Shown here piece by piece: positions 35,849-45,758 of a stretch of DNA of 64,000 nucleotides. The notes under the pieces were generated by a model. That model was not told the origin of the DNA. It did not search any database and worked only from the letters and a program-made list of their open reading frames with translations. Position 1 is the first letter of the stretch. Each line of letters opens with the position of its first letter. A program made the position numbers and the translations under genes. Source of the DNA: Paenibacillus solanacearum (lineage in GTDB: Bacteria; Bacillota; Bacilli; Paenibacillales; NBRC-103111); the NCBI RefSeq assembly GCF_910593845.1, contig NZ_CAJVAS010000012.1, positions 1 through 64,000 on the forward strand, read 5' to 3'.

Positions 35849-38023
35849 ATGGGAGCGCAGATGTGGCAATGGATCAATTTCCTTTTGTTTGTCGTCGTCA
35901 CCGGCAGCGGCATCTATTGGTTTGTGCAGGCGGTTGCCCGGCGCGCGCTGTACGTTCGGCTCGGTCAGCAGGATGAGGAAGAGGCGCGGAACGCCGCATC
36001 GCCGAAGCCTTCGTCGTCGGAATTCGCCCGCCAAGTGTTCGGACACAAGAAGCTGCTTAAAGACTGGAAGAGCGGCGTCATGCATCTCATTCTTTTTTAC
36101 GGATTCATTGTGCTGCAACTAGGGGCGCTTGATTTGATCTGGAAAGGACTATCCGGGGGGATCATGATCCCGGTACCCGGTTATGCCGCCTTCGGTTTGT
36201 TTCAGGAAATTACGGTGCTGGCCGTGCTGGCCGCCGTCGTTTACGCCGGATTCCGGCGCTATGTCGAACGGCTGCCACGCCTTAAGCGGGGCTGGAAGCC
36301 AAGCGCCGTATTGTTTTTTATCGGAGGACTCATGCTATCGGTCGTGCTGTCGCTGGCGTTCGAGCGGGTGTGGCACGGCGCGGAGCCGTCGATGCTTGCT
36401 CCTGTGTCTTCATTGCTGTCGGCAGGCTTTGCCGTAATAGGATTATCCGGGACGGCAGCGCAAGTGCTATTTTATGCAAGCTGGTGGCTGCACTTGCTCA
36501 TCCTTCTGTCATTCCTCGTTTACGTGCCGCAATCGAAGCATTTTCACATCATTACCGCTCCGGTCAATCTGTGGCTGAAACGCGGTAAATCGTCCACACG
36601 GCTGCAAAAGCTCGACCTGGAGCAGGAGGATACGGAGACGTTCGGCGCGGGCCGGATCGAAGATTTCACACGGATGCAGATGATTGATTTTTACGCATGC
36701 GTCGAATGCGGGCGCTGCACGAATGTATGCCCTGCCTCCAATACCGGGAAGACGTTGTCGCCTATGCATTTGATTACGAAGCTGAGGGATCATTTGACCG
36801 AGAAGGGGGCTGCGGTGACGTCCAAATCGCCTTGGGTGCCGGCCTTTGCTTTTTCGCCGGAGCAGACGGCTCATCACATGAATGCGATGGAGGAGCAGCC
36901 GGAGTGGAACCGCAAGTCGCGAATGTTGACGGACATTGGGCCGACGATCGGATGGCAGCAATCGTCGTGGCAGGCTGATTCCGATAAAAGTCCCACAGAG
37001 CTTGAGCTGATTGGCGATGTCATGAGCGAAAGTGAAATTTGGTCGTGCACAACGTGCCGCAACTGCGAGGATCAATGCCCGGTCGGCAACGGGCACGTGG
37101 ACAAAATCATCGACTTACGCAGGCATTTGGTGCTGATGCAGGGCAGCATGCCGGCGGAGGGCCAGCGCGCCATGCAAAATATCGAGCGTCAGGGCAATCC
37201 GTGGGGACTGAGCCGAAGCGACAGGGCCCGATGGACCGGCGAGATCGAGGGCGTGCCGGTGCCGACCGTCAAGGAGAATCCGGGCTTTGAGATCCTGTTT
37301 TTTGTCGGCTCGATGGGCTCTTACGACCTGCGGAGCCGGAAAGTATCGAGGGCCTTCGTGCGGCTGCTGCACGAGGCGGGCGTGAGCTTCGCCATTCTCG
37401 GCAACGAGGAGAAAAATTCGGGAGACACCCCGCGCCGCATGGGCAACGAGCTGTTATTCCAGCAGCTGTGCCAGGACAATATCGAGCTGTTCCGCAAATA
37501 CAAGGTGCGCCGCATCGTGACCGCTTGTCCGCATACGTACAACATTTTGAAAAATGAATATCCGGATTTCGGGATGAAGCACGTAGAGGTGCAGCATCAT
37601 ACGGAGCTGCTTGCCCGGCTGTTGGAAGAAGGGAAGCTGAAGCCCAGCCATATTGTGCGGGAGCGGGTCGTATACCATGACTCCTGCTACTTGGGGCGGT
37701 ATAACGGCGTTTACGAGCAGCCGAGGAATATATTGAAGGCGATCCCCGGCGTCCGGCTGCTGGAGATGGAGCGGTCGCGGGACAATGCGATGTGCTGCGG
37801 TGCCGGAGGCGGCATGATGTGGATGGAGGAGACGGGAGGGAAGCGGGTGAACGTCGCGCGTACCGAGCAGGCGCTGCAAACGGCGCCGACGGTGATCTCG
37901 AGCGCTTGTCCGTACTGTTTGACGATGATGGAGGACGGGACGAAGCTGAAAGAGGCGGACGACCGGGTCAAGGCGCGAGATATTGCGGAGCTGCTGGAGC
38001 AGTCCGTATTCGGCAAAACGTAA
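35849..38023 (+). CDS. fadF: FadF-like membrane iron-sulfur oxidoreductase
   Basis: This 724-residue protein has five or six N-terminal helices (residues 1-235) forming a heme/quinone-type membrane domain. Two 4Fe-4S motifs follow (CVECGRCTNVCP near 288; CTTCRNCEDQCP near 400). The heterodisulfide-reductase-like C-terminus has two CCG-type cysteine clusters (VTACPHTYNI; VVYHDSCYLGR with MCCGAGGGMMW). In Bacillus the homologue FadF (YwjF) belongs to the fatty-acid degradation regulon and is thought to pass electrons from EtfAB to quinone. Position next to etfBA and the fad genes supports that role. AGGAG lies seven bases before the ATG; a second ATG at 35861 is possible. Confidence 0.9.
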   Translation: MGAQMWQWINFLLFVVVTGSGIYWFVQAVARRALYVRLGQQDEEEARNAASPKPSSSEFARQVFGHKKLLKDWKSGVMHLILFYGFIVLQLGALDLIWKGLSGGIMIPVPGYAAFGLFQEITVLAVLAAVVYAGFRRYVERLPRLKRGWKPSAVLFFIGGLMLSVVLSLAFERVWHGAEPSMLAPVSSLLSAGFAVIGLSGTAAQVLFYASWWLHLLILLSFLVYVPQSKHFHIITAPVNLWLKRGKSSTRLQKLDLEQEDTETFGAGRIEDFTRMQMIDFYACVECGRCTNVCPASNTGKTLSPMHLITKLRDHLTEKGAAVTSKSPWVPAFAFSPEQTAHHMNAMEEQPEWNRKSRMLTDIGPTIGWQQSSWQADSDKSPTELELIGDVMSESEIWSCTTCRNCEDQCPVGNGHVDKIIDLRRHLVLMQGSMPAEGQRAMQNIERQGNPWGLSRSDRARWTGEIEGVPVPTVKENPGFEILFFVGSMGSYDLRSRKVSRAFVRLLHEAGVSFAILGNEEKNSGDTPRRMGNELLFQQLCQDNIELFRKYKVRRIVTACPHTYNILKNEYPDFGMKHVEVQHHTELLARLLEEGKLKPSHIVRERVVYHDSCYLGRYNGVYEQPRNILKAIPGVRLLEMERSRDNAMCCGAGGGMMWMEETGGKRVNVARTEQALQTAPTVISSACPYCLTMMEDGTKLKEADDRVKARDIAELLEQSVFGKT

Positions 38024-38228
38024 GCGGAGCGAGCGAGGCCGATGTTCTGACTTGCAGCGTCATATCGGCGCGTTCGGCGGCAAACATCTTGTGAAGCCGT
38101 GAGCGATTCCACGTATTAGGGGATATACGAAGAGAGTCATGCCATGCATTGCTTGCTAAGCCGTTTTCTGCGAATCCGAAGGGGCAGAGCAGGCTTCCGC
38201 TAAATGTTCGTTATAAGAAACGAAATTT

Positions 38229-38297
38229 GCTTACGAAGCCCGTTTTCTTACGAAAACGCAAAGCAAATGCTTACGAAGTCAGTTTTCTCACGAAAAC
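38229..38297. repeat. Two tandem palindromic repeats just upstream of fadN
   Basis: The 29-base unit GCTTACGAAG..C.GTTTTCT, ending in ACGAAAAC, occurs at 38229-38257 and 38269-38297, exactly 40 bases apart. Each contains the inverted pair GTTTTC / GAAAAC with a four-base loop. The second ends five bases before the ribosome binding site of fadN. A role in transcription control or message structure is possible. Confidence 0.75.
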
Positions 38298-38315
38298 TCT
38301 TAGGAGGGATCTGCA

Positions 38316-40715
38316 ATGAATAGACCGATCCGCAAGGCGGCGGTGATCGGCTCGGGGGTCATGGGCTCGGGTATTGCCGCCCACCTGGCCAACTGCGGGA
38401 TCGACTGTCTGCTGCTCGATCTGGCGCCGACGCAGTTGACGGCGGATGAAGCGGCCAAAGGGCTCACGCTGGAGCATCCGGCGGTGAGAAACCGGCTTGC
38501 CGCCGGCGCGATTGCCCGGCTGCCGAAGCTGAAGCCGGCTCCGCTGTATGACGATGATTTCGCGGCGAGAATTACGCCGGGGAATATTGAGGATCATTTG
38601 GCACGCATCGCCGAGGTCGATTGGGTCATTGAGGTTATCGTGGAGCAGCTGCAAGCCAAGCAGGAGCTGCTGGCCCAGGTCGAGCGCTGCTGGAAGCCGG
38701 GGACGGTCGTCAGCACGAATACGTCGGGCATCTCGGTGAACGAGATGAGCAGGCATACGGGCGAGGCGTTTCGCGCACATTTTCTCGGAACGCATTTTTT
38801 TAACCCGGCCCGCTATATGAAGCTGCTGGAGCTCATACCCGGTTCGGATACTGATCCGGCGATCGTGGAACGGATGAAATCGCTCTGCGAGAAGCAGCTC
38901 GGCAAGACGGTGGTCATGGCCAAGGATACGCCAAACTTCGTCGCCAACCGGATCGGCACGTACGGTCTGCTCGTCACGCTGCAGGAAATGACGGACGAAG
39001 GCTTCGCCGTCGAAGAGATAGACGCCGTGACCGGCCCCGCGATGGGGCGGCCCAAGAGCGCGACGTTCCGCACGCTCGATCTCGTCGGCCTGGATACATT
39101 CGTGCATGTAGCGAATAACGTGCATGCTCATGTATCGGATCCGGAAGAACAAGCGGTGTTTGACGTCCCAGAAGTGCTGAAGGCGATGGTGGAGCGCGGC
39201 TGGCTTGGGGAAAAGACGGGGCGCGGCTTTTACCTGAAGCAAAAAGGAGCGGATGGCCGCAGCGAAATTTTATCGCTCAACCTGAAGACGATGCAGTACG
39301 AAGCGCAGCGAAAGGTGGCTTCCGTATCGCTTGACGCGGCGAAGCGCGCAAAAGGAGCGGGGGCGCGCTGCAAAGCGCTGATCGAGGCGGGGGACCGGTA
39401 TTCGCTGCTGGCGTGGAACATTCTCAAGAAGGTGCTGCTGTACGCTGCCGAGAAAACGGGCGAAATCGCCGATTCGATTCACGATATCGACGAGGCGATG
39501 AAGTGGGGGTTCAACTGGGATCTCGGGCCGTTCGAGCTGTGGGATGCGATCGGCTTGGCGAAATCGGTGGAACGCATGGAAGCGGAAGGAGAACGTGTTC
39601 CCGCCTGGGTTAAAGATTGGATCGAGTCAGGCAATGGTTCGTTTTATCAGAAAAGGGAAAGCGGGCGTTTTTACGCGCATCACGGTTTGTTCCGCGAGCT
39701 GACGCAGCCGCCCGAGGCGATCTCCCTGCGCGAGCTGAAGGAGCGGAACAAGGTGGTACGCTCCAACAGCGGAGCCAGCCTGATCGATTTGGGGGACGGC
39801 GTGGCGTGTCTGGAGTTCCACTCCCCGAACAACGCGATCGGGGCGGATATTTTGCAAATGATCCGGCACAGTCTGGACGAGGTGCGGCGCGGGTTCGAGG
39901 GTCTGGTCATCGCCAATCAGGGGAAAAACTTTTGCGTTGGGGCTAACCTGATGCTGCTGCTGATGGAAGCGCAGGACGGCGAGTGGGATGAAATCGACGG
40001 CATTATCCGGCTGTTCCAGAGCACGATGTACCGGCTGAAGCGGTTCGAGAAGCCGGTGGTCGCTTCGCCTCACCGCATGACATTGGGCGGCGGCGTGGAG
40101 GTGTGCCTACCTGCCGATCAAATCGTTGCTTCGGCGGAGACGTATTTCGGGCTCGTGGAGGTCGGCGTCGGGCTGATTCCCGGCGGAGGCGGCTGCAAGG
40201 AGCTTGCGCTTCGCGCCAGCCGCAGCGCCCCGCTTCCGGAAACGGATATGCAGCCTTACGTCAACCGCGCGTTCGAAACGATCGGCATGGCAAAGGTATC
40301 GACGAGCGGGCACGACGCGATCAAGCTCGGCCTGATGCGGCCGGGGGACCGCGTCGTGACGAATCCGGATCACGCGATCCACGAAGCGAAGCAGGCCGTG
40401 CTTCGTCTGGCGCAGGCGGGCTACGAGCCGGAGCGGGAGAGCAAGCTCCGCGTAACCGGCGCGGACGGCAAGGCGGTGCTGCTCACCGGCGCCTATGCGA
40501 TGCGGCACGGCGGATACATTAGCGATCATGACCTGAAGATCGCCGGCAAGCTCGCGCATGTGCTGTCGGGAGGCGATGCGCCTGCGGGCACGCTGGTCAG
40601 CGAGCAGTATATGCTCGATCTGGAGCGCGAGGCGTTCCTCAGCCTGTGCGGCGAACCGAAGACGCAGCAGCGGATGCAGCACATGCTGACCAAGGGGAAG
40701 GCGCTCCGCAATTAG
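38316..40715 (+). CDS. fadN: 3-hydroxyacyl-CoA dehydrogenase / enoyl-CoA hydratase, FadN type
   Basis: This 799-residue bifunctional beta-oxidation enzyme has an N-terminal NAD-binding domain (AAVIGSGVMGSGIAAHLANC, residues 8-185). Dehydrogenase C-terminal domains follow at about 190-430 (GNTYGLL-like DTPNFVANRIGTYGLLVTLQ, GLDTFVHVANNV, WGFNWDLGPFELWDAIGL). The crotonase domain from about 485 has the oxyanion-hole segments FVIANQGKNFC-like LVIANQGKNFCVGANLMLLL and ASPHRMTLGGGVEVCLPADQ, then LIPGGGGCKELA. The dehydrogenase-first order is that of Bacillus FadN, not of E. coli FadB. It hydrates enoyl-CoA and oxidises 3-hydroxyacyl-CoA in the cytosol. AGGAGGG sits seven bases before the ATG. fadA follows 236 bases downstream. 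Confidence 0.94.
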   Translation: MNRPIRKAAVIGSGVMGSGIAAHLANCGIDCLLLDLAPTQLTADEAAKGLTLEHPAVRNRLAAGAIARLPKLKPAPLYDDDFAARITPGNIEDHLARIAEVDWVIEVIVEQLQAKQELLAQVERCWKPGTVVSTNTSGISVNEMSRHTGEAFRAHFLGTHFFNPARYMKLLELIPGSDTDPAIVERMKSLCEKQLGKTVVMAKDTPNFVANRIGTYGLLVTLQEMTDEGFAVEEIDAVTGPAMGRPKSATFRTLDLVGLDTFVHVANNVHAHVSDPEEQAVFDVPEVLKAMVERGWLGEKTGRGFYLKQKGADGRSEILSLNLKTMQYEAQRKVASVSLDAAKRAKGAGARCKALIEAGDRYSLLAWNILKKVLLYAAEKTGEIADSIHDIDEAMKWGFNWDLGPFELWDAIGLAKSVERMEAEGERVPAWVKDWIESGNGSFYQKRESGRFYAHHGLFRELTQPPEAISLRELKERNKVVRSNSGASLIDLGDGVACLEFHSPNNAIGADILQMIRHSLDEVRRGFEGLVIANQGKNFCVGANLMLLLMEAQDGEWDEIDGIIRLFQSTMYRLKRFEKPVVASPHRMTLGGGVEVCLPADQIVASAETYFGLVEVGVGLIPGGGGCKELALRASRSAPLPETDMQPYVNRAFETIGMAKVSTSGHDAIKLGLMRPGDRVVTNPDHAIHEAKQAVLRLAQAGYEPERESKLRVTGADGKAVLLTGAYAMRHGGYISDHDLKIAGKLAHVLSGGDAPAGTLVSEQYMLDLEREAFLSLCGEPKTQQRMQHMLTKGKALRN

Positions 40716-40951
40716 CAGAGCCGTCGGCAGTGCGGTTAACAGAGCATCGTACCGGGAAGGCAGCTGGTTTTGCAAAAAAAGAAGAATGGCAGCAAACGTC
40801 AACCGTCAAAGCGATAGAGAAAATGGTGAACCGTGGGCGTGGGCGAAACACGAACGCGAGACGTGAAATGTGCGTGATACGCGAATGTGAATGAATCATG
40901 ATTCGTAATCCATCAAGTCAAACGCGAGATACGAAAGTCGAGGTGAAGCGC

Positions 40952-42151
40952 ATGACCGATAAGCCTAGAGAAGCGGTGATCGTCTCCGTTGCCCGCACGG
41001 CTGTCGGCAAGGCGAAGAAAGGCAGTTTGGCCGGGACGCGGGCCGAAGATTTGGGGAAGGCGGTGCTTCAGGCGGCGATGGACCGGGCGCCGGGGCTGCG
41101 CAAGGAAGAGGTCGAGGATATTATCATCGGCTGCGCGATGCCGGAGGGCGAGCAGGGGTTGAACTTTGCCCGCATCATGTCGCTCTACGCCGGTTTCCCG
41201 GTGACGGTTCCCGCGCTGACGATCAACCGCTTTTGCTCGTCGGGCTTGCAGTCGATCGCGATGGCGGCGGAACGAATCCGGCTTGGCGATGCCGACGTCA
41301 TCGTCGCCGGCGGCGTCGAGAGCATGAGCCATGTGCCGATGGCCGGCTTCAAGCCCGCGCCGCACCCGCATCTGGCGGAGCACAGGCCCGATATCTACAT
41401 GGGCATGGGGCATACGGCTGAGCTCGTGGCGGAGCGTTTCGGCGTCAGCCGGGCGGATCAAGACCGTTTTGCCGTCCGTTCGCACCGTAAGGCGGCCGAG
41501 GCTATCCGCGAAGGGCGGTTCAAGGAGGAGATCGCCCCCGTTCCGGTCACGGCCATGTCTTTCGACGAGCAGCGAGGCAAGCTGCGCAAGCGGGAGTTCG
41601 TCTTCGACACGGACGAAGGGGTGCGTACGGAGACGACGGAGGAAGTGCTTGCCCGGCTTCCAGCGGCATTCAAGCTCGGAGGCACCGTTACGGCCGGCAA
41701 CGCGTCGCAGATGAGCGACGGGGCGGCTGCGGCGGTCGTCATGAGCCGGGAGAAGGCGGACGCGCTCGGGCTCCGGCCGCTCGCTGCGTTTCGCGCCTTT
41801 GCGCTCGCCGGCGTCGAGCCGGAGATTATGGGCGTCGGCCCGGTAAAGGCGATCCCGAAGGCGGTGCAGCGGGCGGGACTGTCGCTCGGCGATATCGACC
41901 TGTTCGAAATCAATGAGGCGTTCGCTTCGCAGTGCGTACATGTGATCCGGGCGCTCGATCTGGACGAAGCGATCGTCAACGTCAACGGCGGCGCCATTGC
42001 GCTCGGGCATCCGCTCGGCTGCACGGGCGCGAAGCTGTCTGCGACGCTCATCCACGAGCTGCGGCGCAGGGGCGGCGGGTACGGCGTTGTGTCGATGTGC
42101 ATCGGCGGCGGTATGGGAGCGGCCGGGGTGTTCGAGGTGTATCCGTCGTAG
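40952..42151 (+). CDS. fadA: Acetyl-CoA acyltransferase (3-ketoacyl-CoA thiolase)
   Basis: This 399-residue thiolase catalyses the last step of beta-oxidation. Marks are [20 protein letters not shown] at the N-terminus, the nucleophilic cysteine in [44 protein letters not shown], the histidine in [20 protein letters not shown] and the second cysteine in [19 protein letters not shown] chose the ATG at 40952, preceded by GAGGTGAAG; the open frame extends to 40898 with a poor upstream signal. It lies between fadN and fadE on the same strand and is probably in one transcript with fadE, which starts 52 bases after its stop. Confidence 0.94.
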   Translation: MTDKPREAVIVSVARTAVGKAKKGSLAGTRAEDLGKAVLQAAMDRAPGLRKEEVEDIIIGCAMPEGEQGLNFARIMSLYAGFPVTVPALTINRFCSSGLQSIAMAAERIRLGDADVIVAGGVESMSHVPMAGFKPAPHPHLAEHRPDIYMGMGHTAELVAERFGVSRADQDRFAVRSHRKAAEAIREGRFKEEIAPVPVTAMSFDEQRGKLRKREFVFDTDEGVRTETTEEVLARLPAAFKLGGTVTAGNASQMSDGAAAAVVMSREKADALGLRPLAAFRAFALAGVEPEIMGVGPVKAIPKAVQRAGLSLGDIDLFEINEAFASQCVHVIRALDLDEAIVNVNGGAIALGHPLGCTGAKLSATLIHELRRRGGGYGVVSMCIGGGMGAAGVFEVYPS

Positions 42152-42203
42152 CGGCTCGCGCAGGGAAGCAAACGGCAACCGAATCGAAGCGAAAAGGGAG
42201 AGG

Positions 42204-43985
42204 ATGGCGATGACGCGTATAGCCGGCGGAAGCTTCATTATTGAAGAACCCGATGATCAGCGCGTGTTCACCCCGGAGGACTTGACCGAAGAGCAGCGGA
42301 TGATCGCGCAGACGACCGAAGATTTCGTCGAAGGCGAAATTGCGCCGCACGACGAGGCGATCGAGAAGCTGAATTACGAGCTGACCGTGGAACTGCTGCG
42401 CAAAGCGGGCGAGCTCGGTCTGCTCGGCGCCGATGTGCCGGAAGCGTACGGCGGGCTCGGCCTGGATAAAATCAGCTCGACGCTGATCGGCGAGAAGCTG
42501 TCGAAGGCATCTTCCTTCGCGCTGTCCGTCGGCGCGCATGTCGGGATCGGCACGCTGCCGATCGTCTATTTCGGCACGAAGGAGCAGAAGGAGCGGTACT
42601 TGCCGGAGCTCGCCACCGGAGAGAAGCTTGCCGCATACTGCTTGACGGAGCCCTCCTCCGGCTCCGATGCGCTTGCGGCCAAGACGACGGCGCGGCTGTC
42701 GGACGACGGCAAGCATTATATATTGAACGGCGCGAAGCAGTTCATTACGAATGCGGGCTTCGCCGATCTGTTCATCGTCTATGCGAAAGTGGACGGCGCC
42801 GGCTTCAGCGCCTTCATCGTCGAACGGACGATGGAGGGCGTCGGCTTCGGTCCGGAGGAGAAGAAAATGGGCATCAAGGGCTCCTCCACCCGGCCGCTTA
42901 TCTTGGACAATGTGCATGTTCCCGTCGAGCAGCTGCTCGGGGAAGCGGGGAAAGGACACTTGATCGCCTTCAATATCCTCAACATCGGCCGTTACAAGCT
43001 CGCTGCCGGCTGTCTGGGCGCCGCCAAGGACGCGATCGCGCTGTCGGCGAAATACGCCAATGAGCGCAAGCAGTTCGGCCGCCTGATCTCCTCCTTTCCG
43101 CTGATCGGAGGCAAGCTTGCGGACATGAACATACGCACCTTCGTCCTGGAAAGCATGGTGTACCGGACAGCGGGCTTGTTTGAGGAAGGTCTGGGGGATT
43201 TGGACCATGCGAGCCCGCAGATCGGCATCCAGTCGGCCAAGGCGATCGCCGAATATGCGATCGAATGCTCAATCAACAAAGTGTTCGGGTCGGAGACGCT
43301 CGATTTCGTAGCCGACGAAGGGGTGCAGATCCACGGCGGGTACGGCTACATTCAGGAATACCGGATCGAGCGGATTTACCGCGATTCGCGGATTAACCGC
43401 ATTTTTGAAGGAACGAACGAAATCAACCGCTTGCTCATTCCCGGCACGCTGTTCAAGCGGGCGCTGAAGGGCGAGCTTCCGCTCATGCAGAAGGCGATGG
43501 AGCTGCAGGAGGAGCTCATGGAGCTGATGCCGGCGGGGCAGAGCTTCGAGGAGCCGCTGGAGCAGGAGGCGCACTTGATCGCCATGGCCAAGAAGATATT
43601 TCTGATGCTTGGCGCACAAGCGGTGCAGGCGTATCAGATGGCGATCGAGCAGGAGCAGGAAATACTCGCCTGTCTGGCCGACCTGATGATCGCCGTCTAT
43701 GCGATGGAGAGCGCGCTGCTGCGAGCCCGCAAGCTGCTCGCCGCATCCGGCGGCGGGGCGAAGGCGCAGAACGCCGTCGATATGACCGTGTCGTTCGTGC
43801 ACGACACGTTCGGGAAGGTCGATGCGCTCGCCAAGGAGGCGCTGTGCGCGATGGCGGAAGGCGACGTGCTGCGGACCCAGCTCGCGATATTGAAGAAGCT
43901 GACACGCGTGTCCCCCGTGAACCGTATCAAGCTCAAGCGGGCGATCGCCGCCAGGGTCGTCGAAGCCGGGAAGTATGTCGTTTAA
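42204..43985 (+). CDS. fadE: Acyl-CoA dehydrogenase, FadE type
   Basis: This flavoprotein of about 593 residues oxidises acyl-CoA to trans-2-enoyl-CoA and reduces EtfAB. It has the N-terminal helical domain (TEEQRMIAQTTEDFVEGEIA), FAD contacts (AYCLTEPSSGSDALAAKTTA, YILNGAKQFITNAG) and the central beta barrel. The C-terminal helices bear QIHGGYGYIQEYRIERIYRD with RINRIFEGTNEINRLLIPGT, where the glutamate of FEGTNE is the likely base. A second alpha-helical C-terminal domain of about 170 residues gives the long form seen in Bacillus FadE. The open frame runs back to 41997 inside fadA; ATGs at 42204 and 42210 follow AAAAGGGAGAGG and either may be used. Confidence 0.94.
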   Translation: MAMTRIAGGSFIIEEPDDQRVFTPEDLTEEQRMIAQTTEDFVEGEIAPHDEAIEKLNYELTVELLRKAGELGLLGADVPEAYGGLGLDKISSTLIGEKLSKASSFALSVGAHVGIGTLPIVYFGTKEQKERYLPELATGEKLAAYCLTEPSSGSDALAAKTTARLSDDGKHYILNGAKQFITNAGFADLFIVYAKVDGAGFSAFIVERTMEGVGFGPEEKKMGIKGSSTRPLILDNVHVPVEQLLGEAGKGHLIAFNILNIGRYKLAAGCLGAAKDAIALSAKYANERKQFGRLISSFPLIGGKLADMNIRTFVLESMVYRTAGLFEEGLGDLDHASPQIGIQSAKAIAEYAIECSINKVFGSETLDFVADEGVQIHGGYGYIQEYRIERIYRDSRINRIFEGTNEINRLLIPGTLFKRALKGELPLMQKAMELQEELMELMPAGQSFEEPLEQEAHLIAMAKKIFLMLGAQAVQAYQMAIEQEQEILACLADLMIAVYAMESALLRARKLLAASGGGAKAQNAVDMTVSFVHDTFGKVDALAKEALCAMAEGDVLRTQLAILKKLTRVSPVNRIKLKRAIAARVVEAGKYVV

Positions 43986-44020
43986 GGTCTGAATCTTCAT
44001 GAGAAATCGGGGTGGTCGAG

Positions 44021-45718
44021 ATGCCTGACAAACCATGGCTTCAGCATTATCCTGACGAGGTGCCGCCGACCTATGATTACCCGAAGCATCATTTGCCGCA
44101 TTTTTTGACGGAAACCGCTGCAGCGTACCCGAACCGGATTGCGCTCGATTTTATGGGAAAACAGCTGACGTATCGGACGCTGCTTGATTCGGCGCTCCGG
44201 TTCGCCCGGGCGATGGCTCATCTGGGCATCCGCAAAGGGGATCGCGTCGCGATCATGCTGCCGAATTGCCCGCAGACGGCGATCGCGTACTTCGGCACGC
44301 TGCTTGCGGGGGGCATCGTCGTTATGACGAATCCGATGTACACACCGCGGGAGCTGGAGCATCAGCTTAAGGACGCCGGAGCGAAGGCCATCGTTACGCT
44401 CGATCTGCTGTATGAACGGGTGACGAAGGCGATCGCTCCCTCGGGTGTCCGGCAGGTAATCGTAACGTCGATCAAAGATTATTTGCCTTTTCCGAAAAAC
44501 TGGCTTTACCCGCTGAAGGCAAAGCAGGACGGATTGAAGCGGGATGTCGATTACGGCGGGGGTGTGTACTCGTTTGCGAAGCTGCTGAAGCGGTTCCCGC
44601 CCTCGCCTAGCCCGGTGGCCATTGACGCCGAGCAGGATCTCGCGCTCATTCAGTACACGGGAGGGACGACGGGGCTGGCCAAGGGAGTGATGCTCACGCA
44701 TTACAATCTGGTGGCGAACGCGATTCAAAGCCGGCTCTGGAGCTACCGCTCGGAGCAGGGAAAGGAAGTATATTTGTCGGCGCTGCCGTTTTTCCACGTG
44801 TTCGGACTCACTGTGCTGCTCAATCAGGCGGTCTACTTGGCCGGCACGCTCGTGCTCTTGCCGCGCTTTGAAATTCAGCCGCTGCTGGAGACGATACGCC
44901 GTACGCGCCCGACGGTGTTCCCCGGCGCACCGACGATGTACATTTCGATGATTCATCATCCGGAGGCGCCCGGGTACGATTTGTCCTCGCTCGAGGTATG
45001 CATCAGTGGTGCGGCTTCGCTTCCGCTGGATGTTCAGGAGCGGTTCGAGACGATGACGGGCGCGCGGCTCATCGAAGGCTACGGCTTGACGGAAGCGTCC
45101 CCCGTGACGCATGCGAACAATATTTGGGCGAAGCGGAAAATCGGCTCCATCGGCATCCCGTTTCCCGACACCGAGGCCAAAATTGTGCATCCCGATACGG
45201 GGGAGGACATCCCTGCCGGGGAGATCGGCGAGCTGATCGTTCGCGGTCCGCAAGTGATGCGCGGCTATTGGAACCGCCCGGAAGAGACGGCCCGCACGCT
45301 GAAGGACGGCTGGCTGTACACGGGGGACATGGCAAGGATGGATGAAGACGGGTTCTTTTATATATTGGACCGGCGCAAAGATCTGATCATCGCGGGGGGC
45401 TACAACATTTATCCGCGGGAAGTGGAGGAGGTGCTGTTCGAGCATCCCGACGTGGAGGAAGCCGTGGTGGCGGGTGTGAAGGACCCGTACCGGGGCGAGA
45501 CGGTGAAAGCCTATATCGTGCTGAAAAAAGACAGCGAGGCGGACAGCGAGGTGCTCGGAGCATGGTGCCGGGAACGGCTCGCCGCGTATAAAGTGCCGCG
45601 AATCTACGAGTTTCGCAACAGCCTTCCCAAGTCGCTTGTCGGAAAGGTACTTCGGCGAAAGCTGCTGGAGGAAGAGGAGGAGCGGGCCAAGGAGGATGCG
45701 CCGGATGCCTCGACATAG
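44021..45718 (+). CDS. lcfA: Long-chain fatty acid-CoA ligase
   Basis: This 565-residue adenylate-forming ligase activates fatty acids with ATP and CoA. Motifs are the P-loop LIQYTGGTTGLAKGVMLTHY, LPFFHVFGLTVLLNQAV, LIEGYGLTEASPVTHAN and YTGDMARMDEDGFFYILDRR. The hinge is followed by IIAGGYNIYPREVEEVLFEH, and the C-terminal lysine sits in NSLPKSLVGKVLRRKL. The ATG at 44021 begins MPDKPWLQHYPDEVPPTYDY; a GTG nine bases earlier overlaps the GGGGTGG ribosome binding site. It follows fadE by 35 bases and precedes a thioesterase gene by about 40. The gene acts at the entry of the beta-oxidation module. Confidence 0.94.
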   Translation: MPDKPWLQHYPDEVPPTYDYPKHHLPHFLTETAAAYPNRIALDFMGKQLTYRTLLDSALRFARAMAHLGIRKGDRVAIMLPNCPQTAIAYFGTLLAGGIVVMTNPMYTPRELEHQLKDAGAKAIVTLDLLYERVTKAIAPSGVRQVIVTSIKDYLPFPKNWLYPLKAKQDGLKRDVDYGGGVYSFAKLLKRFPPSPSPVAIDAEQDLALIQYTGGTTGLAKGVMLTHYNLVANAIQSRLWSYRSEQGKEVYLSALPFFHVFGLTVLLNQAVYLAGTLVLLPRFEIQPLLETIRRTRPTVFPGAPTMYISMIHHPEAPGYDLSSLEVCISGAASLPLDVQERFETMTGARLIEGYGLTEASPVTHANNIWAKRKIGSIGIPFPDTEAKIVHPDTGEDIPAGEIGELIVRGPQVMRGYWNRPEETARTLKDGWLYTGDMARMDEDGFFYILDRRKDLIIAGGYNIYPREVEEVLFEHPDVEEAVVAGVKDPYRGETVKAYIVLKKDSEADSEVLGAWCRERLAAYKVPRIYEFRNSLPKSLVGKVLRRKLLEEEEERAKEDAPDAST

Positions 45719-45758
45719 CGGCCGCTTCAAGCACAGCATACCGGGAGGAGGGAGAGGG

